A stretch of 64,000 bases of DNA from Isoptericola halotolerans (lineage in GTDB: Bacteria > Actinomycetota > Actinomycetes > Actinomycetales > Cellulomonadaceae), in contig NZ_JABEZU010000003.1 in NCBI RefSeq assembly GCF_013149785.1, positions 62,001-126,000 of the forward strand, read 5' to 3'. Below the pieces are notes generated by a model. That model made no database searches. It had not been told where the DNA came from and worked only from the letters and a program-made list of their open reading frames with translations. Shown one piece after another: positions 38,802 through 46,956 of the stretch (position 1 is its first letter; each line of letters opens with the position of its first letter). A program made the position numbers and the translations under genes.

Positions 38802-40037
38802 TCACACCTCGGCGAAGGCGGTCGCCAACCGTTCGGCGAGCAGGCCGATCTGCCACTCGCGCGCCTGTCGGCCGCGCAGGAAGTCGGCGATCTCCGGAGC
38901 CCCCGCGGGCCGAGGAGGCGTCCAGCACACCCGGCGCAGGGCATCCGGCTGCAGGAGGTTCTCGGACGGCACGCTGTGCTCCTGCGAGAGCTGCGACACG
39001 ATCTCGCGGGCCGCGTCGAGGCGACGCGCTGCGACCGGGTCTCGGTCCGCCCAGGCGCGGGGTGCGGGAGGGGCGTCCGTCCGGGGCCCGCGCGTCGAGG
39101 GCAGCGCATCCTCGTCGAGGGCGAGCGCCGCGTCGATCGCCTGCTGCCACACCGGCGCACGCCGTCGGGCACCCTTGGTCGCGAACTCCGGCAGCGCGAC
39201 GAGCTGCGGCACGGTGCGCGGCAGGGCCTTGGCCGCTGCGACGATCGCGCGATCGGGCAGGACGCGGCCGGGCGAGACGTCCCGCTGGCGGGCGTTCGCC
39301 TCTCGCGCCTCCCACAGGCTGCGGACGACGGCGAGGCGTCGCTGCCCCGTGACCGTGTGGCTGCCGGAGGTGCGGCGCCAGGGCTCCACCCGCGGCGGCG
39401 CGGGCGGCAACGTCCGCACGTGCTCGAACTCCTGGGCCGCCCACTCGCTCTTGCCCGCCGCGGCCAGGCGTTCGGCGAGCACGTCCCGCACGGCCACGAG
39501 CACCTCGACGTCCAGCGCGGCGTACCGCAACCAGTCCTCGGGCAGCGGACGCGTCGACCAGTCGACCGCCGAGTGCTCCTTGGCCAGCCCGAGCCCCAGG
39601 GTGTCGGCCACGACGGCGGCGAGGCCGACCCGCGGCATCCCCAGCAGGCGGGCGGCCAGCTCGGTGTCGAACAGGCTCGCCGGCCGCAGCCCGTGCTCGG
39701 TGAAGCCGGGCAGGTCCTGGGAGGCGGCGTGCAGCACCCACTCGGCGTCCCCGACGGCCTCGCCCAGCGCGGACAGGTCAGGCAGCGGCACGGGGTCGAT
39801 CAGCGCCGTGCCGGCACCCTCCCGACGGACCTGGACCAGGTACGTCGACTGGCCGTACCGGTATCCCGAGGCGCGTTCCGCGTCCGCGGCGACCGGTCCC
39901 GAACCCGCCGCGAAGGCCTCGACCACCCGTGCGAGCGCCTGCGGGGTGTCCACGACCCGCCCGACGCCGTCGGCGGGCTCGGTCAGCGGGGCGATCTCGA
40001 CGTCGTCGGTGGCGTCGGCAGGCAGGGCTGAGCTCAT
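38802..40037 (-). CDS. RNase D-like 3'-5' exonuclease with HRDC domain
   Basis: Predicted 411-residue nuclease. The DEDDy exonuclease domain (about 30-210) shows VAADAERA (Asp-x-Glu), HAASQDLP, LFDTELAARLLG and YAALDVEVL (Tyr-x3-Asp). The C-terminal part holds an HRDC domain (about 245-320) and a second helical region. It would trim 3' ends of structured RNAs. VAADAERASGYRY is typical of actinobacterial members. Its ATG overlaps the DUF3000 stop by 4 bases, a conserved pair in this phylum. Confidence 0.88.
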   Translation of the reverse strand: MSSALPADATDDVEIAPLTEPADGVGRVVDTPQALARVVEAFAAGSGPVAADAERASGYRYGQSTYLVQVRREGAGTALIDPVPLPDLSALGEAVGDAEWVLHAASQDLPGFTEHGLRPASLFDTELAARLLGMPRVGLAAVVADTLGLGLAKEHSAVDWSTRPLPEDWLRYAALDVEVLVAVRDVLAERLAAAGKSEWAAQEFEHVRTLPPAPPRVEPWRRTSGSHTVTGQRRLAVVRSLWEAREANARQRDVSPGRVLPDRAIVAAAKALPRTVPQLVALPEFATKGARRRAPVWQQAIDAALALDEDALPSTRGPRTDAPPAPRAWADRDPVAARRLDAAREIVSQLSQEHSVPSENLLQPDALRRVCWTPPRPAGAPEIADFLRGRQAREWQIGLLAERLATAFAEV

Positions 40038-40615
40038 GGACCTACCGTACGGCGCCGCACGTCCAGCGCGGTCACCCCGTCCGGCAGCGGTGGCAGCCCG
40101 CCCGCCGTCGACATCAGGTCCGCCCAGACCTCCAGGTGCGCGCCGAGGTCGGTGCCGGTCGGCGTCCAGGAGGCACGGATCTCCAGGTCGACGGCCGCGG
40201 GCGTGGCCTCCAGCTCCCCGTAGCTCTGGGAGAGCACCCGCGTGACCGTCCCGCCGGCGGCGATCGCGCCGACCCCGGCCGCCCCGAGGTTCTCCGTGAC
40301 CCACGTCCAGGCGACGTCGCCGAGCATCTCCTCGGCGGCCAGCTCCGCCTCCAGCCGCGTGCGCACCAGCGTCACGACCCGGAAGTCACCACGCCACGCC
40401 TCCTGGCCGTCCGGGTCGTGCAGACCCACGAACCTCCCGGTGGCGATCTCGTCCTCGTCGAGGAAGACCTCGCCCTCCAGGGCCAGCGAGAACGGGGCCA
40501 CCCGCCGGGGCCCCGGAACCTCGACCAGCCGGACCTCCGGGCGCAGGCGACGCCCGCGCAGCGAGGCCAGGGCGGCCGCGAACCGTTCCGGCACGTCACG
40601 CTGGGTTCCGCTCAC
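40034..40615 (-). CDS. DUF3000 family protein
   Basis: Predicted 193-residue soluble protein of unknown function, conserved upstream of the RNase D-like gene in actinobacteria. Recognisable segments are VPERFAAALASLRGRRLRPEVRL, APFSLALEGEV and GRFVGLHDPDGQEAWRGDFRVVTLVRT. The GTG at 40615 follows TACGGT on its own strand (40622-40627) by 6 nt, supporting this start over a 20-codon extension. It is coupled to the nuclease gene. Confidence 0.82.
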   Translation of the reverse strand: MSGTQRDVPERFAAALASLRGRRLRPEVRLVEVPGPRRVAPFSLALEGEVFLDEDEIATGRFVGLHDPDGQEAWRGDFRVVTLVRTRLEAELAAEEMLGDVAWTWVTENLGAAGVGAIAAGGTVTRVLSQSYGELEATPAAVDLEIRASWTPTGTDLGAHLEVWADLMSTAGGLPPLPDGVTALDVRRRTVGP

Positions 40616-40654
40616 CGCACCACCGTACGACGCGGGCCGGTGTCCGGATCCCGG

Positions 40655-40690
40655 CGCGTGGGCGTGTCGCCCCACGCGGACGACTAGGCT
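40655..40690 (+). promoter_or_regulatory. Inverted repeat and -10-like element upstream of gnd
   Basis: CGCGTGGG (40655-40662) and CCCACGCG (40671-40678) form a perfect 8-bp inverted repeat with an 8-nt spacer. TAGGCT at 40685-40690 is a good -10 hexamer, putting the repeat over the -35 zone. The gnd start at 40759 has its own AGGA-type ribosome site. Candidate operator; no regulator identified. Confidence 0.4.
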
Positions 40691-40758
40691 GGTCGCGGCC
40701 TCCCGGGCACGCCGTCAGCAGGCGCCCGGACACGCTCTTCACGAGGAAGCAGGAATCG

Positions 40759-42207
40759 ATGACAGCACGTGCCCAGATCGGTGTCACCGGACTCGCGGTG
40801 ATGGGTCGCAACCTCGCGCGCAACTTCGCCCGCCACGGCTACACCGTGGCCGTGCACAACCGCAGCTACGCCAAGACGCAGTCCCTGGTCGAGGAGGCCG
40901 GCCACGAGGGCGACTTCGTGCCGTCCGAGTCGATGGCCGACTTCGTGGCCTCGCTGGAACGACCGCGCAAGGTCGTCATCATGGTCAAGGCGGGTGCCGC
41001 GACCGACGCCGTCATCGACGAGCTGCTGCCGCTGCTCGAGGAGGGCGACATCGTCGTCGACGCCGGCAACGCGCACTTCCCGGACACCATCCGCCGCGAG
41101 GAGGCGCTGAGCGCCCGCGGCCTTCACTTCGTGGGCACCGGCGTGTCCGGCGGTGAGGAGGGCGCGCTGCTCGGCCCGTCGATCATGCCCGGTGGCACCC
41201 GCGAGTCCTACGAGTCGCTCGGGCCCATCCTCGAGGCGATCTCCGCGAAGGTCGACGGCACGCCGTGCTGCACCTACGTCGGCCCGAACGGTGCCGGGCA
41301 CTTCGTGAAGATGGTGCACAACGGCATCGAGTACGCCGACATGCAGCTCATCGCCGAGGCCTACGACCTGCTCAAGCAGGGACTCGGTGCCTCGGCGGCG
41401 GAGATCGGCCAGATCTTCGCCGAGTGGAACTCCGGCGACCTCGAGTCCTTCCTCATCGAGATCACGGCCGACGTGCTGCAGCACGTCGACGCCGAGACCG
41501 GGTCCGCCTTCGTCGACATCGTCCTGGACCAGGCCGAGCAGAAGGGCACCGGCCGCTGGACGGTGCAGAACGGCCTCGACCTGGGCGTGCCCATCACCGG
41601 CATCGCCGAGGCGACCTTCGCCCGCGCGCTGTCCGGCTCCGTCCCGCAGCGCGAGGCGGGCCACGCGGCGCTGCCCGCGCACACCCAGGAGTGGGAGATC
41701 GGGGCGGACGACGACTCCCGCGCCCGTTTCGTGGAGGACGTCCGGCTGGCCCTGTACGCGTCGAAGGTCGTCGCCTACTCCCAGGGCTTCGACCAGATCG
41801 CCGCGGCGTCCGCCGAGAACGGCTGGGACATCGACCGTGGCGCGATGGCCCGCATCTGGCGCGGTGGGTGCATCATCCGCGCCCGCTTCCTCAACCGGAT
41901 CACCGAGGCGTACGAGCGGGACGCCAACCTCCCGCTGCTGCTCGCCGACGAGTACTTCACGAACGCGGTCGGCAACGGTCTCGCGGCGTGGCGCCGGGTC
42001 GTGGCCGCCGCGGCGCAGAACGGCGTCCCGACGCCCGCCTTCAGCTCCTCGCTCGCGTACTACGACGGTGTGCGCGCCGAGCGCCTCCCGGCGGCGCTGA
42101 TCCAGGCGCAGCGCGACTTCTTCGGTGCGCACACCTACCGCCGGACCGACCGCGAGGGGACGTTCCACACCCAGTGGTCCGCCGACCGTACCGAGCAGGA
42201 GGCCTGA
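40759..42207 (+). CDS. gnd: 6-phosphogluconate dehydrogenase (decarboxylating)
   Basis: Predicted 482-residue NADP-dependent enzyme of the oxidative pentose phosphate pathway, making ribulose 5-phosphate, CO2 and NADPH. GVTGLAVMGRNLARN binds NADP, VSGGEEGALLGPSIMPGG binds substrate, and KMVHNGIEYADMQLI carries the catalytic Lys and the Glu. Full length; the C-terminal helical domain and tail are intact. It ends 8 bp before the first ATP-grasp gene, so read-through into the ligase-racemase genes is likely even though the pathways differ. Confidence 0.97.
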   Translation: MTARAQIGVTGLAVMGRNLARNFARHGYTVAVHNRSYAKTQSLVEEAGHEGDFVPSESMADFVASLERPRKVVIMVKAGAATDAVIDELLPLLEEGDIVVDAGNAHFPDTIRREEALSARGLHFVGTGVSGGEEGALLGPSIMPGGTRESYESLGPILEAISAKVDGTPCCTYVGPNGAGHFVKMVHNGIEYADMQLIAEAYDLLKQGLGASAAEIGQIFAEWNSGDLESFLIEITADVLQHVDAETGSAFVDIVLDQAEQKGTGRWTVQNGLDLGVPITGIAEATFARALSGSVPQREAGHAALPAHTQEWEIGADDDSRARFVEDVRLALYASKVVAYSQGFDQIAAASAENGWDIDRGAMARIWRGGCIIRARFLNRITEAYERDANLPLLLADEYFTNAVGNGLAAWRRVVAAAAQNGVPTPAFSSSLAYYDGVRAERLPAALIQAQRDFFGAHTYRRTDREGTFHTQWSADRTEQEA

Positions 42208-42215
42208 GAACCCTC

Positions 42216-43550
42216 GTGAGCAGCTCACCTGCGGAGTCCGGGGCCGCGGGCCCCGGGTTCCACCCCGTGATCGTCGGGTCGGACATCGGCGTGTACGGCC
42301 TGACGCGTTCCTTCCACGAGCAGTACGGCCTGCGGACCACCGTGGTCGCGTTCGCCGAGCCCGGCCCCATCGCGCACTCCCAGCTCATCGACACCGTGCT
42401 GTCCGGCACGGCGCCCGCCGAGATCGTCGCGACGCTGGAGCGGGTGGCCACCGAGCGGCGTGCGGCGGGCCACCGCGAGCCCTTGCTGCTGCAGTCGAAC
42501 ATGGACTGGGTGGTGCGGATCCTCGCCCACCACCGCGCCGTGCTCGAGACGGCGGGCTACGTGCTGCCGTACGCGGACGTCGAGCTCATCGACCGGATCT
42601 GCGACAAGGCCGAGTTCTCGGCCGTGTGCGCCGAGCTCGGCATCCCCACACCGGACACCGTCATCCAGGACTTCGCCGCCGCCGCGGACGAGCAGTGGAA
42701 GCCGGAACCCGTGGCCTTCGACTACCCGGTGATCGCCAAGCCGGCCTCCAGCGCCGACTACCACGACGTGCGGTTCACGGGGAAGAAGAAGATCTACGAG
42801 ATCGCCACGCCCGACGAGCTCGACCGGCTCTGGTCGTCCTTGCGTGGCGCCGGCTTCCGTGGCCGGTTCCTGGTGCAAGAGATGATCCCGGGCGACGACA
42901 CCCAGATGCGTTCGGTGACCACCTACTCCGACACCTCGGGCCGGGTCACCCTGCGGTGCTCCGCCCGGGTGCTCCTCGAGGAGCGCACCCCGGCCGCCCG
43001 GGGGAACCCCTCGGCGATGATCGTCGAGCCGGTCAAGGAGATCCTCGACGCCGCGCAGCGGATCTGCGAGCGCACCGGGTGGCGCGGGTTCGCGAACTTC
43101 GACGTCAAGCTGGACCCGCGCGACGGCGTCTACAAGTTCTTCGAGCAGAACCCCCGCATCGGCCGGAACAACTACTACCTCACCGCAGGTGGGCAGAACC
43201 CGACCGAGGTGCTCGTGGACGACGTGATCCGCGGCGAGCGTCGCGAGCTCGTCACCGCCCGGCGCGAGGTCCTGTACTCCGTGGTGCCGCACGCGCTGCT
43301 GCGCCGCTACGTGCTGGACCAGGGGCTGCGCGCCCGTGTGGTCGGGCTGATGCGCACCGGGCGGTCGGTGCACCCGCTGCGGTACCCCGCCGACGCGAGC
43401 CCGCGCCGTCGTCTCTACGTGCTGACCGCCCTGGTCAACCACGTGCGCAAGTACCGGCGCTACTACCCGACCAGTGCGCTGCGGGCCAACTACGACGCTG
43501 CGCAGGCCGCGTCGGCCGCCCGGCCCTCGGCGGGACGGGGGAGCCGATGA
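42216..43550 (+). CDS. ATP-grasp carboxylate-amine ligase 1 (candidate D-amino-acid bridge ligase)
   Basis: Predicted 444-residue ATP-grasp ligase. FHPVIVGSDIGVYGLTRSF opens an N-terminal preATP-grasp domain; FDYPVIAKPASSADYHDV and GKKKIYE supply nucleotide-binding lysines; FLVQEMIPGDDTQM the adenine strand; GFANFDVKLDPRDG and FFEQNPRIGRNNYY the metal Asp/Glu/Asn set. Overall form resembles the D-aspartate ligase (Asl) group that attaches D-Asp to the peptidoglycan stem. The C-terminus is basic and tyrosine-rich (NHVRKYRRYYP). The GTG start lies 8 bp after gnd with AGGAGG 13 nt upstream, a long spacing. The next gene overlaps by 4 bases. Substrate is inferred. Confidence 0.8.
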   Translation: MSSSPAESGAAGPGFHPVIVGSDIGVYGLTRSFHEQYGLRTTVVAFAEPGPIAHSQLIDTVLSGTAPAEIVATLERVATERRAAGHREPLLLQSNMDWVVRILAHHRAVLETAGYVLPYADVELIDRICDKAEFSAVCAELGIPTPDTVIQDFAAAADEQWKPEPVAFDYPVIAKPASSADYHDVRFTGKKKIYEIATPDELDRLWSSLRGAGFRGRFLVQEMIPGDDTQMRSVTTYSDTSGRVTLRCSARVLLEERTPAARGNPSAMIVEPVKEILDAAQRICERTGWRGFANFDVKLDPRDGVYKFFEQNPRIGRNNYYLTAGGQNPTEVLVDDVIRGERRELVTARREVLYSVVPHALLRRYVLDQGLRARVVGLMRTGRSVHPLRYPADASPRRRLYVLTALVNHVRKYRRYYPTSALRANYDAAQAASAARPSAGRGSR

Positions 43551-44842
43551 ACCGGCGGCTGCAACCGGTCGTCCTCGGCGGCGACATCGGTGCGTACTCC
43601 CTGGCGCGCACCTTCCACGAGGCGTACGGCGTCAAGCCGGTGGTCGTCTCCGGGATGTCCACCGGCCTGGTGCGACACTCGCGGATCCTGCACCACGTCG
43701 CCGAGCCGCGCATCGACGACCCCGACGCGATCGTGGCCCGGCTGCGTGCGGTGGCCGCCGAGCACACCGACGCCGACCTGATCGTCATGGGGTCGGCGGA
43801 CTGGCTCGTGCGCACCCTGGTGGAGAACCGCGACCGCCTGGAGGACCTCTACACGATCCCGTACGTCGGCGAGGAGCTGCTCCTGCGGCTGACCGACAAG
43901 GAGGGCTTCGGCGACCTGTGCGCCGAGCTCGGGATCGCGCACCCCACGACGGTCGTGCACGACGTCGCGGCCGGGGGCCGGCCGGACACCTCCGGTCTGA
44001 CGTTCCCCGTCATCGCCAAGGCGGCGAGCACCGCCGCCTATCACGACGTCGAGTTCGCGGGGAAGAAGAAGGTCTTCCTCGTCGACACGCGCGAGGAGCT
44101 CGAGGGGCTGCTGGGTCGGGTCCGCGACGCCGGGTACGCGGGCTCGTTCGTCATCCAGGACTACATCCCCGGCGACGACTCGGGGATGCGGATCCTCACC
44201 TGCTACTCGGACGCGAACGGCAAGGTGCGCTTCTCGGCGTTCGGCCACGTGCTCCTCGAGGAGCACACCCCCGGCGCCCTCGGCAACCCCGCCGGCATCA
44301 TCACGCAGGTGCAGCCCGACGTCGTCGAGCAGGCGACTCGCCTGCTGGAGCACGTCGGCTGGACGGGTTTCGCGAACTTCGACCTGAAGTACGACCCGCG
44401 CGACGGTCGCTACGTGTTCTTCGAGCTCAACCCGCGGCTGGGGCGCTCGAACTTCTACATCGCGGCGGCGGGGGCCCACGCGGTGAAGTTCTCGGTGCAC
44501 GAGCACCTGCACGGGCTCGACCCGGACCCTCGTGCGGTGCTCGGTGCCGACGTGCCGGTGTCCGCCACCGGCGAGCTCGAGGCCCGCAGCCTCTACACGG
44601 TGCTGCCGGGTCCGCTGCTGCGCCGCTACGTGCTCGACGGCGACGTCCGCGCCGAGGCGCGCCGGCTCGCACGTCGCGGACGGTCCACCAACCCGTTGTG
44701 GTACCGGGCCGAGACGGACCCGCGCCGCATCGCCTACCTCTGCGTCGCGCAGCTCAACCAGTGGCGCAAGTACGCGCGCCACTACCCGCTGGCCGAGGCG
44801 CGCCGGCTGGCCTGGCACGGGCCGGCGACGGGAACGGCGTGA
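43547..44842 (+). CDS. ATP-grasp carboxylate-amine ligase 2 (paralogue, candidate D-amino-acid bridge ligase)
   Basis: Predicted 431-residue paralogue of the preceding ligase with motifs in register: LQPVVLGGDIGAYSLARTFHE, LTFPVIAKAASTAAYHDVEF, GKKKVFLVDT, FVIQDYIPGDDSGM, GFANFDLKYDPRDG and FFELNPRLGRSNFY. Both carry all ATP and metal residues, so both look active; they differ in the N-terminal third and after residue 330, where acceptor specificity may lie. It also ends with a basic Trp/Tyr stretch (QLNQWRKYARHYP). ATGA overlap with ligase 1 and GGGGGAG 4-5 nt upstream of the ATG; its stop overlaps the racemase start. Confidence 0.8.
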   Translation: MNRRLQPVVLGGDIGAYSLARTFHEAYGVKPVVVSGMSTGLVRHSRILHHVAEPRIDDPDAIVARLRAVAAEHTDADLIVMGSADWLVRTLVENRDRLEDLYTIPYVGEELLLRLTDKEGFGDLCAELGIAHPTTVVHDVAAGGRPDTSGLTFPVIAKAASTAAYHDVEFAGKKKVFLVDTREELEGLLGRVRDAGYAGSFVIQDYIPGDDSGMRILTCYSDANGKVRFSAFGHVLLEEHTPGALGNPAGIITQVQPDVVEQATRLLEHVGWTGFANFDLKYDPRDGRYVFFELNPRLGRSNFYIAAAGAHAVKFSVHEHLHGLDPDPRAVLGADVPVSATGELEARSLYTVLPGPLLRRYVLDGDVRAEARRLARRGRSTNPLWYRAETDPRRIAYLCVAQLNQWRKYARHYPLAEARRLAWHGPATGTA

Positions 44843-45576
44843 GCGAGCCCGAGCCCCTCGCGGGTGCACCGACGCCGCCGGTCGGGGTGATCGGCGGCGT
44901 CGGCCCCCTCGCGACGGCGTACTTCCTGCAGCGTGTCGTCCAGCTGACGGAGGCCGACCGGGACCAGGAGCACGTCGACATGGTCGTGCTGAACCACGCC
45001 ACGGTGCCGGACCGGACGGACTTCGTCGTCGGCCGCTCGACGCTGGACCCGGGACCGGTGCTCGCCCGCGACGCACGGCGGCTGGAGGACTTCGGGGTCC
45101 GCTTCCTGGTGATGCCGTGCAACACGGCGCACTACTTCACCCAGCAGGTGCTCGACGCGATCACCGTGCCGTTCGTGTCGATCGTCGACGTGACCGTGGA
45201 GGCTGCCCGGCGCCGTGACCCGTCGCTGACGAAGGTCGGCCTGCTGGCCACCGCGGGGACCGTGGCCTCGGGGGTCTACGCCGACGCGTTCGGCGCCCAC
45301 GGCATCGAGGCGGTGACGCCCGACGAGGCCGACCAGGCGCTGGTCAGCACCGTGATCTACGACCAGGTCAAGGCGGGGCTCCCCGCCGACGTCGAGATCC
45401 TGCGTGCCGTGGCCGGGCGACTGGTCGAGCAGGGCGCCGGCGTCGTCGTGCTGGGCTGCACCGAGCTGTCGGTCGCCGCCGTCGATCACGGGCTGCTCGA
45501 CGAGCCGCCCTTCCTCGACTCGATGGACGAGCTCGTCCGCGCGACCATCACCCGCGCCGGTCACCGCGTCCGCTGA
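44839..45576 (+). CDS. Aspartate/glutamate racemase family protein
   Basis: Predicted 245-residue cofactor-independent amino-acid racemase. VGVIGGVGPLATAYFLQRVV is the N-terminal signature; the two catalytic cysteines are Cys94 in VMPCNTAHYF and Cys206 in VLGCTELS, as needed for two-base racemisation. PCNTAH and GCTEL with a family length near 240 favour aspartate racemase (RacX/YgeA group) over MurI. Its GTG overlaps the ligase 2 stop (GTGA). The coupling suggests it supplies D-Asp or D-Glu to the ligases, paralleling the asl-rac pair of Enterococcus faecium. Confidence 0.85.
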   Translation: MSEPEPLAGAPTPPVGVIGGVGPLATAYFLQRVVQLTEADRDQEHVDMVVLNHATVPDRTDFVVGRSTLDPGPVLARDARRLEDFGVRFLVMPCNTAHYFTQQVLDAITVPFVSIVDVTVEAARRRDPSLTKVGLLATAGTVASGVYADAFGAHGIEAVTPDEADQALVSTVIYDQVKAGLPADVEILRAVAGRLVEQGAGVVVLGCTELSVAAVDHGLLDEPPFLDSMDELVRATITRAGHRVR

Positions 45577-45622
45577 ACGGGTCCGCGGCCCTGGCTCTGC
45601 GGCCCCCCGCGCAGGGGTGCGC

Positions 45623-46114
45623 TCAGCCGAGCTCCGACGTGCCCGCGTAGAGGTGGAGCACCGGCACGTGCAGCACCTCACGGGCACGGGAGGCCCAGTC
45701 CGTGTGGAACGTGTCCTCCACGGCGTGCGGGTAGGTCACCACGACGACCTCGTCGCCACCGTCGGACACGGCACGTCGCAGGGTGGGCAGCGGGTCGTCC
45801 TCGGTGACCTCGCCGGAGGCCACGGAGCCGGCAGCTCGCAGGAGCCCCACCGACTCGGCGACCTGCTCGGCGGCGGTCGCTGTCGCCTCCGCCGGGTCCG
45901 GCTCGCGCCCGACGAGGTCCTCCCAGGCCGCGCGCAGCTCCAGCATGCCGAGGTGGTCGAGCACCGACGCCACGACGTTGTGCTCCGTGTCCGCGGGGAC
46001 GAGCACCCGGTAGGTGACGTCGTCGTCGGGGTGCAGCGACGTGATGTGCTCGACGTCGGCCGAGGTCAGTGCGTCTTCGGTGAGGACCACGACGGTCCGA
46101 GGTGCGTCCGGCAT
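45623..46114 (-). CDS. Hypothetical Rossmann-like protein, possibly universal-stress-protein-related
   Basis: Predicted 163-residue soluble protein with no firm family. Strand-helix alternation (RTVVVLTEDAL, VTYRVLVPADTEHNVVASVLDHLGML, DEVVVVTYPHAVEDTF, LHVPVLHLYAG) suggests a flavodoxin or UspA-like alpha/beta sandwich, but the UspA ATP-binding glycine motif is absent. TAGGTT on its strand (46121-46126) ends 6 nt before the ATG, a leaderless pattern. It lies downstream of the RibD-like gene on the same strand, 9 bp apart. Confidence 0.65.
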   Translation of the reverse strand: MPDAPRTVVVLTEDALTSADVEHITSLHPDDDVTYRVLVPADTEHNVVASVLDHLGMLELRAAWEDLVGREPDPAEATATAAEQVAESVGLLRAAGSVASGEVTEDDPLPTLRRAVSDGGDEVVVVTYPHAVEDTFHTDWASRAREVLHVPVLHLYAGTSELG

Positions 46115-46123
46115 GGCAGCAAC

Positions 46124-46918
46124 CTACGGCACCGTCGCCGCCGGTGCCCGGTGAGCCTCCGGGTGACCGCGCAGGTCCCAGCGGGCCAGCTGGGTGCCCG
46201 ACGGCGCGGCGAGCAGGTGGGCGAGCCGTGCCGCACGCACGCGGGCGGTGGCGGCCTCGCGAGCGGCGGCCACGATCCGGCCGGGACCCGGTCCCACGAG
46301 CAGGGGAGCGGTCGTCAGGCACAGCTCGTCCACCAGGTCCGCGGACAGCATCGAGGCCAGCAGGCGCGGACCGCCCTCGCACAGCACCCGGGACATCCCC
46401 CGCTCGGCGAGCGCGGCGGTGCCGGCCGCGAGATCGATCGTGTCGCCGTCGCCCGCCACGATCACCCGGTCGGCGCCGACCTGCGCGGACGCGGAGGTCT
46501 CACCGGCCGCACCGGTGACGACCCAGGGCGGTCGCGCGCCGTCCAGGACGCTGCCCGGGAGCCGTCCGCTGCGCGTGACCAGTGCCAGCTCCAGAGGCCG
46601 CTCGGCGAGGTGCCCCAGCCCACGGGGACGGGTCAGGGACGTGTATCCCTCGTCGCGGGCGGTCCCGGCGCCCACGAGCACGACGTCGGCGAGGGCGCGC
46701 AGGACGCGGAACACCCGCCAGTCGGCGGTGTCGTTGATCGAGCCCGACCGGCCGTCGTCGCCCCAGGCGCCCCCGTCCACGCTGACGATCATGTTCGCGC
46801 GCACGTGCCGGCGCGCGGGCAGGGCGTACAGCGAGGCCAGTCTCCGTTCCGCCGGGTCGGCGGGGACGTCCTCCGGTTCCGGGAGCAGCAGCCGCAGCGG
46901 CGGGGTGGTCGAACTCAC
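46124..46918 (-). CDS. RibD C-terminal / dihydrofolate-reductase-like pyrimidine reductase
   Basis: Predicted 264-residue stand-alone reductase domain of the riboflavin-pathway RibD family. VRANMIVSVDGGAWGDDGRSGSIND matches the substrate-binding start, ADVVLVGAGTARDEGY and RVLCEGGPRLLASMLSADLVDELCLT the NADPH-binding core. No deaminase domain is fused, as commonly seen in actinobacteria where the reductase is separate. Reductase substrate could be the riboflavin intermediate or another pteridine-like compound. The GTG start has TACGCT 7 nt upstream on its strand and is divergent from zapE by 38 bp. Confidence 0.82.
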   Translation of the reverse strand: MSSTTPPLRLLLPEPEDVPADPAERRLASLYALPARRHVRANMIVSVDGGAWGDDGRSGSINDTADWRVFRVLRALADVVLVGAGTARDEGYTSLTRPRGLGHLAERPLELALVTRSGRLPGSVLDGARPPWVVTGAAGETSASAQVGADRVIVAGDGDTIDLAAGTAALAERGMSRVLCEGGPRLLASMLSADLVDELCLTTAPLLVGPGPGRIVAAAREAATARVRAARLAHLLAAPSGTQLARWDLRGHPEAHRAPAATVP

Positions 46919-46956
46919 AACGGCCAGCGTACGGCTCGGACGTAGGCTGGAGGATC
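46919..46956. promoter_or_regulatory. Compact divergent promoter, ribD-like gene versus zapE
   Basis: Only 38 bp separate the two start codons. On the plus strand TAGGCT (46943-46948) lies 8 nt before the zapE GTG; on the minus strand TACGCT (46926-46931) lies 7 nt before the ribD-like GTG. The two -10 elements are therefore 11 bp apart and their polymerase footprints must overlap. Confidence 0.5.

Noticed and set aside
42216-44842. Frameshifted duplicate of a single ligase
   Set aside because: Both genes are full length with all ATP and metal motifs and a clean ATGA junction.
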